A stretch of 46,404 nt of DNA from Gammaproteobacteria bacterium (GTDB lineage: Bacteria > Pseudomonadota > Gammaproteobacteria > Ga0077554 > Ga007554): positions 1 through 46,404 of the forward strand of contig JAGVME010000032.1 of assembly GCA_020053945.1 (NCBI GenBank), given 5' to 3'. Both the position numbers and the translations under genes were made by a program. Positions 1-7,597 of this stretch are shown here, in pieces. The first letter of the stretch is position 1; the number at the start of each line of letters is the position of its first letter. Below the pieces are notes generated by a model that saw nothing but the letters and a program-made list of their open reading frames with translations, was not told where the DNA came from and made no database searches.

Positions 1-50
1 AAGCTGCTGATCAAGTAGTCTGTGTATAGTTCAAGGTTTTGTTTGTCCAT
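1..50 (-). mobile_element. 5' end of an insertion-sequence transposase gene (partial)
   Basis: Reading the minus strand from position 50 gives an ATG followed by MDKQNLELYTDYLISS, running off the window edge. This N-terminus resembles what I remember of IS701/IS4-superfamily DDE transposases, which begin with a 'LELYxDYLxSSF' type motif. Only 16 codons are visible, so the family is a memory-based guess. The IS end should lie between about 51 and 95, where the minus strand carries CCCTCACTGATGATGGCATA as a possible terminal sequence. The neighbouring hydrolase gene lacks a start exactly at this junction, which fits an insertion there. Confidence 0.5.
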
Positions 51-92
51 AGGCTTTAGTATGCCATCATCAGTGAGGGGGGCTGCGTAACA

Positions 93-803
93 TCAGTTAC
101 TTACAAAGCGGGCGATACGACGCTGAAAGGTTATCTGGTCTACGACAACAGCATTGCGGGCAAGCGCCCGGCGGTATTGGTGGTGCATGAGTGGTGGGGA
201 CAGAATGAATATGCCCGCAAACGCGTGCGGATGCTCGCTGAACTGGGCTATACAGCGCTGGCGGTGGATATGTATGGGGATGGCAAGCAAGCCGACCACC
301 CAGAACATGCAGGCAAGTTCGCGGGTGAGGTAATGAAAAATAGGGAGATAGCCACGGCGCGCTTCCAGGCGGGAAGGCGCATACTCCAAGAACATGCCAC
401 CGTAAACCCAGAAAAAATTGCCGCGATCGGTTACTGTTTCGGCGGCACTATTGTGCTGGAAATGGCGCGGCTGGGAACCGATGTAAATGGCGTAGTGAGC
501 TTTCACGGTAGCCTGGGCACCGCTCATCCCGCTCAGCCGGGGAGCGTCAAGACCAAGGTATTGGTGCTTAACGGTGCCGCTGACCCCTTTGTGCCAGCGG
601 AGCAGATTGCGCAATTCAAGAAAGAAATGGATGGCGCGGGCGTGGATTATAAATTCATCTCCTATGAAAGGGCAAAACACGCATTCACCAACCCGGAGGC
701 TGATACGTTCGGCAAAAAATTTAACATGCCCCTTGAATATAATGCCCGGGCTGACGAACAATCTTGGGCGGAAATGCAACGATTCTTCAAGAAAATATTC
801 TGA
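93..803 (+). CDS. Dienelactone hydrolase family protein, 5' end missing or displaced
   Basis: Alpha/beta hydrolase of the dienelactone hydrolase family, cytosolic or possibly exported; the substrate cannot be told from sequence. The nucleophile elbow GYCFGG carries the catalytic Cys, the Asp lies in NGAADPFVP and the His in AKHAFTNP, so the triad is intact. Coding similarity begins before the TTG at 177 listed in the ORF track: the same frame upstream reads VTYKAGDTTLKGYLVYD, typical family N-terminal sequence. There is no ATG, GTG or TTG in frame between the stop at 57-59 and 177. An ATG at 61 lies in another frame and could be joined only by a shift in the six-G run at 77-82. The simplest reading is that an insertion sequence replaced the original start. 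A GC-rich hairpin follows the stop. Confidence 0.75.
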   Translation, partial: SVTYKAGDTTLKGYLVYDNSIAGKRPAVLVVHEWWGQNEYARKRVRMLAELGYTALAVDMYGDGKQADHPEHAGKFAGEVMKNREIATARFQAGRRILQEHATVNPEKIAAIGYCFGGTIVLEMARLGTDVNGVVSFHGSLGTAHPAQPGSVKTKVLVLNGAADPFVPAEQIAQFKKEMDGAGVDYKFISYERAKHAFTNPEADTFGKKFNMPLEYNARADEQSWAEMQRFFKKIF

Positions 804-816
804 GTCTTTTTTAATT

Positions 817-845
817 GTGGGGAGGGAGAAGGCCCCCCTCCCCAC
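817..845. terminator. GC-rich hairpin after the hydrolase gene
   Basis: GTGGGGAGGG at 817-826 pairs perfectly with CCCTCCCCAC at 836-845 around a 9-nt loop, 14 bases after the hydrolase stop. There is no strong T-run after it, so it may be a weak terminator or a transcript-end stabiliser. It separates the hydrolase from the MSHA operon. Confidence 0.5.
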
Positions 846-963
846 CCATTCCCCAACCAGGAGTGGGAATTATTACTCGCTGATTAAAAAACAATCTCCC
901 CTCCCCCTTCGCCCGCGTGGCGTAAGCCGACCAATCTCAAGTTTGAGTCGCGTGTGTCGTTAT

Positions 964-1001
964 CCCCTGTGTCCGCAACATTCGATTCCACGACACAGGG
1001 G
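964..1001 (+). promoter_or_regulatory. Hairpin that includes the mshE ribosome-binding site
   Basis: CCCCTGTGTC (964-973) and GACACAGGGG (992-1001) form a perfect 10-bp inverted repeat with an 18-nt loop. The right arm holds AGGGG, the only good Shine-Dalgarno candidate for the mshE ATG at 1007. Folding would sequester the ribosome-binding site. The structure is seen; a regulatory role is inference. Confidence 0.5.
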
Positions 1002-1006
1002 TGCTT

Positions 1007-2710
1007 ATGCCACGGCCAAAAACGGTCCGACTCGGTGAAATTCTGGTACAGCAAGGGCTGCTGTCCGAAGAGCAGGTGTCGCTTGCGATTGCCGAACAAA
1101 AACGCTCTGGGCGCAAACTGGGGCGGATTTTTGTCGAAAATGGTTTTGTCACGGAAGAGGCTATCTCCGGGGCGTTGGCCAAGCAGTTGGATATCCCCTA
1201 CATCAATCTCAAACAATACAACGTCAATCCCGAGTTAGTACGCCTGCTGCCTGAAACCCAAGCGCGGCGGTTTCGCGCCATGGTAATGGAAGACCGGGGC
1301 GCGTCGCTGTTAATTGGCATGGCGAACCCCACCGATCTGTCCGCCTACGATGAGATTGCGCGCCTGATGAAGAAGGCAGTTGATCTTGCGGTGGTGAACG
1401 AAGGCGAGCTGCTGCAGACCATTGACCGCATGTACCGCCGCACGGGTGAAATCACTGACTTCGCGCGTGAGCTGGAGCAAGATCTGGGCGATACGGTGAT
1501 GGATTTTGGCGGCCTAGGAGTGGCGCCTGGCCAGGAAGAAGCGCCCGTTGTTAAATTACTGCAATCGGTGTTTGAGGATGCCACCCAGGTGCGCGCCTCC
1601 GACATCCACATCGAGCCGCAGGAAGGCAAACTGCACATCCGTTTCCGCATTGATGGCATGATGCATCTGCAAACCGAATCCGATATGAAAATTGCACCGG
1701 CGCTGGCGTTGCGCCTCAAGTTGATGTCATCTCTCGATATCTCTGAAAAACGGCTGCCGCAAGATGGCCGTTTCGTCATCAACGTAAAGCAGCAGAAAAT
1801 TGACGTGCGTATTTCCACCATGCCGACACAACACGGCGAATCCATTGTGATGCGGCTGTTAAACCAGAGTGGCGGCGCCCTCAGGCTGGATTCGATTGGC
1901 ATGCCCAAAGGTATGGTTGAACGGTTCCGCGCCATTATCCGGCGCCCCAATGGCCTGGTATTGGTGACGGGGCCGACGGGTAGCGGCAAGACCACGACGT
2001 TGTACGGCGCGCTGTCTGAGCTTAATACCCGCGAAAGAAAACTCATCACCGTGGAAGACCCCGTGGAATACCGCCTACCGGGAATTAACCAGGTACAGGT
2101 CAACGACAAAATTGAACTTACATTTGCCCGCGTGCTACGCGCGGCATTGCGCCAAGATCCGGATGTGGTGCTGGTGGGCGAAATGCGCGACCAGGAAACC
2201 GCGCAGATCGGCATGCGGGCCGCGATGACGGGGCATCTGGTGCTTTCTACTTTGCATACCAATGATGCGGCGAGCACGCCGATCCGCTTACTGGACATGG
2301 GCGTGCCGCGCTATATGGTGGCTACGTCCATCCAGGCGGTGCTGGCGCAACGGTTGGTACGCAGGATATGCGAAAGCTGCCATGAAGACCATCCGTTGAA
2401 GCCTAATGAACACCAATGGCTGAAAGCGGAACTAAAAGATGCCGTGGATACAGCCAAATTCTTCCATGGGCGTGGCTGTACCCATTGCAATGGCACGGGT
2501 TACCACGGCCGCACGGGGGTATACGAAATGCTTGAAATAACTGAAGCGGTGGCGGATGCCGCCAACCATCCTGATCCCGCGCATTTCCTCAAAGCCGCCC
2601 ATGCCCAAATGGCGGGGGAGACCTTGCGCAGGCATGCAGTCGCCTTGGCAATAGCGGGAAAAACTACCGTGAGCGAAGCGATGCGCATCAGCAACCAGTT
2701 TGAAGATTAA
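1007..2710 (+). CDS. mshE: MSHA pilus extension ATPase MshE (GspE/PilB family)
   Basis: Cytoplasmic hexameric ATPase that powers MSHA pilus extension. The N-terminal ~60 residues hold two copies of the MshEN c-di-GMP-binding pattern: RLGEILVQQGLLSEEQ... and KLGRIFVENGFVTEEA..., each with the RLGxxLVxxG spacing and a terminal Q. The GspE core has Walker A GPTGSGKTTT near residue 321, a GEMRDQET Walker B/Asp box region, a STLHTN His box, and a CxxC...CxxC zinc motif (CESC, CTHC) near residues 455-490. The ORF track starts at GTG 1001; I prefer ATG 1007, which has AGGGG at the right distance and gives the family's usual N-terminus. It is first in the msh cluster with mshG 5 bp downstream, and is likely controlled post-translationally by c-di-GMP. 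Confidence 0.95.
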   Translation: MPRPKTVRLGEILVQQGLLSEEQVSLAIAEQKRSGRKLGRIFVENGFVTEEAISGALAKQLDIPYINLKQYNVNPELVRLLPETQARRFRAMVMEDRGASLLIGMANPTDLSAYDEIARLMKKAVDLAVVNEGELLQTIDRMYRRTGEITDFARELEQDLGDTVMDFGGLGVAPGQEEAPVVKLLQSVFEDATQVRASDIHIEPQEGKLHIRFRIDGMMHLQTESDMKIAPALALRLKLMSSLDISEKRLPQDGRFVINVKQQKIDVRISTMPTQHGESIVMRLLNQSGGALRLDSIGMPKGMVERFRAIIRRPNGLVLVTGPTGSGKTTTLYGALSELNTRERKLITVEDPVEYRLPGINQVQVNDKIELTFARVLRAALRQDPDVVLVGEMRDQETAQIGMRAAMTGHLVLSTLHTNDAASTPIRLLDMGVPRYMVATSIQAVLAQRLVRRICESCHEDHPLKPNEHQWLKAELKDAVDTAKFFHGRGCTHCNGTGYHGRTGVYEMLEITEAVADAANHPDPAHFLKAAHAQMAGETLRRHAVALAIAGKTTVSEAMRISNQFED

Positions 2711-2715
2711 AAAGA

Positions 2716-3951
2716 ATGCCATTTTTTGCTTATAAAGCCAGAAACGCCCAGGGCGCATTAGTGGAAGGTGTGCTGGAAGATGCGGATAGCGGCGGCGTGG
2801 CAAATCAGCTTTTTACTAACGGCGTCACGCCGATTGAAATTGTCCTGACCAAAAAAACTGTCAAAGGCGATGGCATCGGGCAGGGATGGTGGGAAAAGTT
2901 TTCGGCAGAAAAAGTACGCTCCATTGACGTGCAGCTTTTCAGCCGCCAAATTTATACGCTGCTTAAAGCGGGCGTACCTATCATGCGCGGGCTGGCGGGC
3001 TTACAGGAATCCGCCATCAACAAATCTTTTGCGAAAATCCTGCAGGATGTCCGCGAATCGCTGGAATCGGGACGTGAGCTTTCCGCGGCCATGCATCGCC
3101 ACCCCGAGGTGTTTTCCCATTTTTATATCAGCATGGTACGGGTTGGAGAAATGACGGGGAAAATGGATGAAATTTTTCTGCGTCTGTTTGATCATCTCGA
3201 ATTTGAGCGCGACATGCGTGAACGGGTACGCACAGCATTACGCTACCCGATGTTTGTGGTGATTGCCATGGCGATAGCCATGCTGGTGATTAACCTGTTT
3301 GTGATTCCGGCGTTTGCCAAAGTGTATGCAGGCTTTAATGCCGAATTGCCGTTGATGACAAAAATACTTATCGCTAGCTCTAATTTTACAGTTAATTTCT
3401 GGCCGCTGCTGTTGGTAATGGCCGTAGGTGGCACGATTGCCTTCAAGACATATATAGCCACAGCCCAGGGCGCGTACCGCTGGGATAAATTCAAAATGCG
3501 TATTCCGATTGTGGGGAAAATAATTTTAAAGGGCACCATGGCACGCTTTGCCCGCAGTTTCGCCCTCGCCAGCCGTAGCGGCGTGCCCATCGTGCAAGCC
3601 CTTAAAGTTGTGGCAAAAACGGTCGATAACAAATACATAGAAAGTTGCGTGGAACAGATTCGTGACGGCGTCGAACGCGGCGAGAGCATTTTGCGCACGT
3701 CCGTAGCCACTGGTGTGTTTACCCCGGTAGTGCTGCAAATGATTGCGGTGGGCGAGGAAACCGGGGAAATGGATAACCTCATGGAAGAAATCGCCAGCAT
3801 GTATGAACGCGAAGTTGATTACGAGTTGAAAACGCTGTCATCACAAATTGAACCGATCCTGATTGTCGGGCTGGGAATTTTAGTGCTGATTCTGGCATTG
3901 GGTGTGTTCCTGCCGATCTGGGACTTGGGCAAGGCGGCGATGCATAAGTGA
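2716..3951 (+). CDS. mshG: MSHA pilus inner-membrane platform protein MshG (GspF/PilC family)
   Basis: Polytopic inner-membrane platform protein that couples the MshE ATPase to pilin assembly. At 411 residues it has the usual GspF-family size. Two homologous T2SSF domains lie at about 70-195 and 275-395, each with the pattern FxRQ(I/L)YTLLKAGVPI or FARSFALASRSGVPI at its start and a VGEETGEM/VGEMTGKM box. Three hydrophobic segments are visible, near 170-195, 225-245 and at the C-terminus (ILIVGLGILVLILALGVFLPI). It follows mshE by 5 bp and precedes a prepilin gene by 3 bp, so the three are clearly cotranscribed. Confidence 0.94.
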   Translation: MPFFAYKARNAQGALVEGVLEDADSGGVANQLFTNGVTPIEIVLTKKTVKGDGIGQGWWEKFSAEKVRSIDVQLFSRQIYTLLKAGVPIMRGLAGLQESAINKSFAKILQDVRESLESGRELSAAMHRHPEVFSHFYISMVRVGEMTGKMDEIFLRLFDHLEFERDMRERVRTALRYPMFVVIAMAIAMLVINLFVIPAFAKVYAGFNAELPLMTKILIASSNFTVNFWPLLLVMAVGGTIAFKTYIATAQGAYRWDKFKMRIPIVGKIILKGTMARFARSFALASRSGVPIVQALKVVAKTVDNKYIESCVEQIRDGVERGESILRTSVATGVFTPVVLQMIAVGEETGEMDNLMEEIASMYEREVDYELKTLSSQIEPILIVGLGILVLILALGVFLPIWDLGKAAMHK

Positions 3952-3954
3952 TGT

Positions 3955-4497
3955 ATGCAAAGACAGCGTGGGTTTACTCTTTATAGAAACGGCTTCACCT
4001 TGCTCGAACTGGTGGTGATGATAGCAGTAATCAGCGTGCTGGCAATCATTTTGTTAAATCGGCTTTGGTACTATCAAGAAGTCGCCGAAAAGACCGCTAT
4101 GGAAATGACGGTAATGAATATGCGCAGCGGCTTGCGGTTACGCATCGCTGACTTGATGACGCAAGACCGGATGGGCGAGGCCGCGCAACTGGCCCAGGAA
4201 AACCCAATTAATTGGCTAGAAAATCCGCCACCGAATTATATGGGGGAGTTGAACAATCCCAAGCAGGGCGCCCTTATGCCGGGGAGTTGGTATTTTGATA
4301 CGGGGCAACAGGAGCTGGTGTATCTGTTGCAGCATAACAGATTTTTAAAGCCTGGCATGGGTGAAAACCTGGAGGGGAAAAATGCCCTTCGTTTCCACGT
4401 AATTGCAGTGGGGAACCCACGGAAAAATGGGAACGGCACTGTACATAAAATAGAGGGCATCACCTTGGTGCCGGTTACACAGTATCACTGGTTTTAG
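3955..4497 (+). CDS. Type IV prepilin-like protein, MshB position
   Basis: A 180-residue minor-pilin-like protein expected to be processed by prepilin peptidase and inserted in the inner membrane or pilus. The leader contains two GFTL motifs: RGFTLYRNGFTLLELVVM. The second fits the class III prepilin rule, with cleavage before F and Glu at +5, followed by a hydrophobic helix VVMIAVISVLAIILL. The first lacks Glu at +5 and is probably inactive. The rest has no Cys pair of major-pilin type and includes a PGSWYFDTGQQELVYLL stretch. Its place between mshG and the mshA genes matches mshB, or mshF plus mshB in Vibrio, but similarity outside the leader is not recognisable to me, so I leave the symbol empty. 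Confidence 0.75.
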   Translation: MQRQRGFTLYRNGFTLLELVVMIAVISVLAIILLNRLWYYQEVAEKTAMEMTVMNMRSGLRLRIADLMTQDRMGEAAQLAQENPINWLENPPPNYMGELNNPKQGALMPGSWYFDTGQQELVYLLQHNRFLKPGMGENLEGKNALRFHVIAVGNPRKNGNGTVHKIEGITLVPVTQYHWF

Positions 4498-4528
4498 AAT
4501 TTAGCATTTATATTTAAGGAGCAAAAGG

Positions 4529-5005
4529 ATGCGCAACAAACAACACGGTTTCACTTTAATCGAACTGGTCATCGTCATATCCATCATTGGAATTTTGGCT
4601 GCGGTGGCCTTGCCACGGTTCATTAATTTGCAAGTCCAGGCGCGCACGGCCAAGGTGCAGGCTATTTTTGGCTCTATTAAATCAGCCGCCGCTCTTGCCC
4701 GCGCCAATTGCATAGTCGATCTGGCCGGACTTACCTTACCAGCCACCTGCACAGCAACAGCAGGAACCACCAATATGGACGGCACGGCCGTGACTATGGT
4801 CAATCAATACCCCGCAGCAACGGCTGCGGGAATCATTGCGGCGGCACAATTGAATGCGGCTACAGATGGGATCACCATTACAGCGGGCAATCCGATCCTG
4901 ATTGATGTCAATGGAGGCACCTCACCTAACTGCCGCATTTCATATACAGCCGCAACCGCAGGCCCCATTACTCCGGCCATTACATTAACCACTACGGGGT
5001 GTTAG
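4529..5005 (+). CDS. mshA: MSHA-like pilin 1 (prepilin)
   Basis: A 158-residue prepilin with a short charged leader MRNKQHG and cleavage before FTLIELVIVISIIGILAAVALPRF, the canonical type IV pilin N-terminal helix with Glu at +5. After the helix come Ala/Thr-rich segments and four Cys (in RANC, PATC, PNC and the final TTGC), giving the C-terminal disulfide-loop layout of type IV pilins. A strong ribosome-binding site (AAGGAGC) precedes the ATG. It is the first of two tandem MshA-like genes; which one is the major subunit cannot be decided from sequence. The second is more like canonical MshA at the helix, so this one may be a paralogous subunit (MshB-like). Confidence 0.8.
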   Translation: MRNKQHGFTLIELVIVISIIGILAAVALPRFINLQVQARTAKVQAIFGSIKSAAALARANCIVDLAGLTLPATCTATAGTTNMDGTAVTMVNQYPAATAAGIIAAAQLNAATDGITITAGNPILIDVNGGTSPNCRISYTAATAGPITPAITLTTTGC

Positions 5006-5096
5006 AAGAATGTGACGGCACTAAAGGTAAAGTTAAATAAGAGTTCTTAATTGTATACCATACATAGTAATTTTTTTATTAGTCAGGAGATAAGTC

Positions 5097-5546
5097 ATGC
5101 GTAATGAACAGAAAGGTTTTACTTTAATTGAGTTAGTGGTGGTGATCGTCATTCTCGGAATACTAGCCGCTGTGGCAGTGCCGAAGTTCGTAGACTTGAG
5201 TGGTGAAGCACGCTTGGCGACGACTCAAGGGGTAGCAGGTGCTCTAGCCTCTGGCAGCGTTACTAACTATGCCGCTGATCTCGCAAAAGGTCAGGCTCAA
5301 GGGGCAACATTGGCTTCTGCAACCGCAAAAACAGGGATCGCTGATACATCGGGCGGATGCACCCCCACTGTAGCCACATCCCTGATGCAGGCAGGTGGCG
5401 TCACTTTTGCTGCTTCTGGTGCGGGTACTTATAATGTGAGCGGCGGTACTGCCCCAACAACCGTAGGCGCAACTACTACCTGCACCGTGACCAACAACGA
5501 TGACACAACCAAAACAGCGACTTTTTCTTTGCTAGGAGCAAAATAA
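5097..5546 (+). CDS. mshA: MSHA-like pilin 2, probable major subunit (MshA)
   Basis: A 149-residue prepilin with leader MRNEQKG and N-terminal helix [24 protein letters not shown], the sequence I associate with canonical MshA. The following [11 protein letters not shown] corresponds to the conserved (P)(R/K)F(L/V)(N/D)L segment after the helix. Two Cys (GGCTP, TTCTV) could form the C-terminal disulfide. It has its own strong ribosome-binding site (CAGGAG) and a 91-bp AT-rich upstream gap, and is followed by a stable hairpin. Both fit separate or boosted expression of the most abundant subunit. The Shine-Dalgarno and hairpin are seen; abundance is inference. Confidence 0.82.
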   Translation: MRNEQKGFTLIELVVVIVILGILAAVAVPKFVDLSGEARLATTQGVAGALASGSVTNYAADLAKGQAQGATLASATAKTGIADTSGGCTPTVATSLMQAGGVTFAASGAGTYNVSGGTAPTTVGATTTCTVTNNDDTTKTATFSLLGAK

Positions 5547-5589
5547 TCACATCTTCGAGGTAGTTTACCAGCCTCGTGAAAATGTGATT
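5545..5589 (+). terminator. Hairpin after the second pilin gene
   Basis: AATCACAT (5545-5552) pairs with ATGTGATT (5582-5589). Inside it CGAGG (5556-5560) pairs with CCTCG (5572-5576), with an asymmetric internal loop between the two stems. It overlaps the pilin stop codon and is followed by TTTTA. It could be a partial terminator or an mRNA 3' stabiliser that raises pilin mRNA above the downstream minor-pilin genes. Confidence 0.55.
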
Positions 5590-5619
5590 TTACATGCAAA
5601 CTTCTGAAGGTAGTGGGCG

Positions 5620-6108
5620 ATGATTGACCAGAGCTTTCCACTACCCAAAGGTGAGCATGGCTTTACCCTCATCGAGCTGATTGTGGTAATGATGATCATC
5701 GGCATTCTTGCGGTAGCCGCGCTGCCGCGATTTGTTGATAACCAGTCATTTCATACCCGCGGGTTTTATGATGAGACATTGGCGGCGCTGCGTTACGCAC
5801 AGAAAGCCGCCATTGCCCAACGCCGTAACGTATGTGTAACCCTCACCTCCACCACGGTGACGCTTACGATTGCCAATGCGGCGGGGAATGCTGCACCGTG
5901 CAATACCCCACTTTCGAGTCCCACAGGGGTCGCTCCTTTTTTAGTGAGCGCCCGTCCGGGCATTAATTTTTCCGGCGTGTTTTCCAATTTCAGTTTTAAT
6001 GCGTTGGGTAAACCCAATCCCGATACGGCGGTATCACTGAACATTGTGGGTGACGGCACAGCACGGACGATTACGGTGGAGCGGGAAACGGGTTATGTCC
6101 ATTCTTAG
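5620..6108 (+). CDS. mshC: MSHA minor prepilin MshC-like
   Basis: A 162-residue prepilin. The leader MIDQSFPLPKGEHG precedes FTLIELIVVMMIIGILAVAALPRF, with Glu at +5 of the processed form. The sequence after the helix (RYAQKAAIAQRRNVCVTL...) resembles GspH/FimT-type minor pilins, which prime pilus assembly at the tip. Its order after the pilin genes and before mshD supports MshC. A 101-bp gap downstream is filled by a long palindrome. Confidence 0.82.
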   Translation: MIDQSFPLPKGEHGFTLIELIVVMMIIGILAVAALPRFVDNQSFHTRGFYDETLAALRYAQKAAIAQRRNVCVTLTSTTVTLTIANAAGNAAPCNTPLSSPTGVAPFLVSARPGINFSGVFSNFSFNALGKPNPDTAVSLNIVGDGTARTITVERETGYVHS

Positions 6109-6125
6109 CGCTTTTCTGTGTTTCC

Positions 6126-6190
6126 TGTCATCTCGACCGCAGGGAGAGACCTTAATAATCTTAAGATCTCTCCCTGCGGTCGAGATGACA
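6126..6190. repeat. 24-bp perfect palindrome inside the pilin operon
   Basis: The 24-nt arm at 6126-6149, beginning TGTCATCTCGACCGCAGGGA, is the exact reverse complement of 6167-6190. Inside it CTTAA (6151-6155) pairs with TTAAG (6161-6165), giving a stem of about 30 bp with one mismatch. It fills the mshC-mshD gap. The TGTCAT(C/T)TCnnn core resembles a dispersed intergenic palindrome that is often mistranslated as peptides such as CHLDRRERS in ORF tracks; a related shorter hairpin lies at 18896-18926. It could attenuate transcription or block 3' exonuclease between minor-pilin cistrons. Confidence 0.85.
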
Positions 6191-6209
6191 ATTAAATAGA
6201 TCGTTTCTT

Positions 6210-6794
6210 ATGAAACACACTACCAGAAAAAACGGATACAAACAGGCAGGGATTTCCCTGATTGAACTGGTGATGTTCATTTTGATTGTTAGCGTGGGTA
6301 TAGTCGGCATCCTGTCAGTGATGGACATTACGACCAAAGCCAGTGCGGACCCGATGCTGCGTAAACAAGCGTTGTCTATCGCTGAATCTTTACTCGAAGA
6401 AATCCAATTACAACCCTTCACCTTCTGTGACCCAGACGATGCAAATGCGGCGACCGCAACCAGTACCGCAGGCTGCGCAACAACCGCAGAAGTGGCGCCG
6501 TTGGGGCCGGAAGCGGGTGAAACGCGCTATGCGGCACCCCTGTTTGACAATGTGAATGACTATCACAACTTTAGCTTGCCTGCGCCGCCCGGCATCCGTG
6601 ATATTACGGGTGCAAATATTAGTGGGCTTGCGGGATATTCTGCCACTGTCACCGTCGCTGAAATCCCCTTGGGCGCCATTCCAGCGGCAGCATCCCTGTT
6701 TATTACCGTTACTGTCACCCCGCCCTCAGGGGCTGCCGATAATGTGATGCTCAGTGGGTATCGCACGCGCTATGCGCCCAGGGCCGTGCCATGA
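6210..6794 (+). CDS. mshD: MSHA minor prepilin MshD
   Basis: A 194-residue prepilin-like protein with leader MKHTTRKNGYKQAG and helix ISLIELVMFILIVSVGIVGILSVMD; cleavage would be after G and Glu is at +5. The segment 'RKQALSIAESLLEEIQLQPF' right after the helix is typical of MshD/PilV-type minor pilins. The gene overlaps mshO by ATGA (6791-6794), implying translational coupling. Two Cys (FCDPDD, GCATT) lie close together in a loop. Confidence 0.87.
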   Translation: MKHTTRKNGYKQAGISLIELVMFILIVSVGIVGILSVMDITTKASADPMLRKQALSIAESLLEEIQLQPFTFCDPDDANAATATSTAGCATTAEVAPLGPEAGETRYAAPLFDNVNDYHNFSLPAPPGIRDITGANISGLAGYSATVTVAEIPLGAIPAAASLFITVTVTPPSGAADNVMLSGYRTRYAPRAVP

Positions 6795-7597
6795 CACCCC
6801 CTACTATGATAAAGCAAAAAATAAGCGTCCAAAAAGGATTCACGTTGATAGAAGCGGTGATGGTGATCACCATCACCGGCATCATCGCATCAATGGTGGC
6901 GGTATTTATTGCGTCCCCCGTCAAAGGGTATTTCGATAGCGCGCGGCGCGCGGAATTGAGCGACACCGCCGATACGGCGATTCGGCGGATTTCGCGGGAT
7001 GTGCATTTAGCCTTGCCCAACAGCGTGCGGATAGCAAGCCCCCAGGTAATGGAATTCCTGCAAACCCGCACCGGTGGCCGTTATCGGACCGATGGCATTG
7101 ATGGGCTGGATTTTACCAATCCCACCGATACAACCTTTGATGTGCTGGGCCCGGCTGTTACATTGATTGCGGGCGATCAAATTGTGATTTACAACCTGGG
7201 GATTCCTGGCGCAGATGCTTATGTTGGCAATAATCGGCGCGCATATAACGGTGCGGGAGGCAGCGTAACCAACGTACCGATTATTTCAACCAGCGCCTTC
7301 CCGCTTGATTCCCCCGGCCATCGCTTTCAAGTCGTGGATACGCCGGTAACCTATATTTGTGACATACCTGCGGGTACTTTGACGCGCTACTGGGGCTATA
7401 CCATCGTCGATCCTCAGCCTAATCCTCCCTCAGGAGGTAACAATGCGCTGCTGGCAAAGAACGTGAGTAATTGTACTTTCACCTACACACAAGGCGTCAC
7501 CGAACGCAGTGGTCTGGTTTCGATACAGCTTGCGATCACGCAAGACAATGAAACAGTGAACCTTTACCATGCGGTGCAAGTCAGCAATGTGCCCTGA
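6791..7597 (+). CDS. mshO: MSHA minor prepilin MshO
   Basis: A 268-residue prepilin-like protein. The leader ends in QKG, followed by FTLIEAVMVITITGIIASMVAVFI, then SPVKGYFDSARRAELSDTADTAIRRISRDV, a PilW/GspJ-like segment typical of MshO. The rest is beta-rich with NxT/PxN loops and two Cys (YICDIP, SNCTFTY). It begins inside the mshD stop codon and its 3' end overlaps mshP. Confidence 0.88.
   Translation: MTPPTMIKQKISVQKGFTLIEAVMVITITGIIASMVAVFIASPVKGYFDSARRAELSDTADTAIRRISRDVHLALPNSVRIASPQVMEFLQTRTGGRYRTDGIDGLDFTNPTDTTFDVLGPAVTLIAGDQIVIYNLGIPGADAYVGNNRRAYNGAGGSVTNVPIISTSAFPLDSPGHRFQVVDTPVTYICDIPAGTLTRYWGYTIVDPQPNPPSGGNNALLAKNVSNCTFTYTQGVTERSGLVSIQLAITQDNETVNLYHAVQVSNVP

Noticed and set aside
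1345-2298. 317-codon minus-strand ORF opposite mshE
   Set aside because: It is antisense to a confidently assigned gene and its Ser/Arg/Cys-rich composition is typical of shadow ORFs.
6161-6421. Minus-strand ORF ending in CHLDRRERS
   Set aside because: It is a translation of the palindrome at 6126-6190 and the opposite strand of mshD; a known type of spurious ORF.
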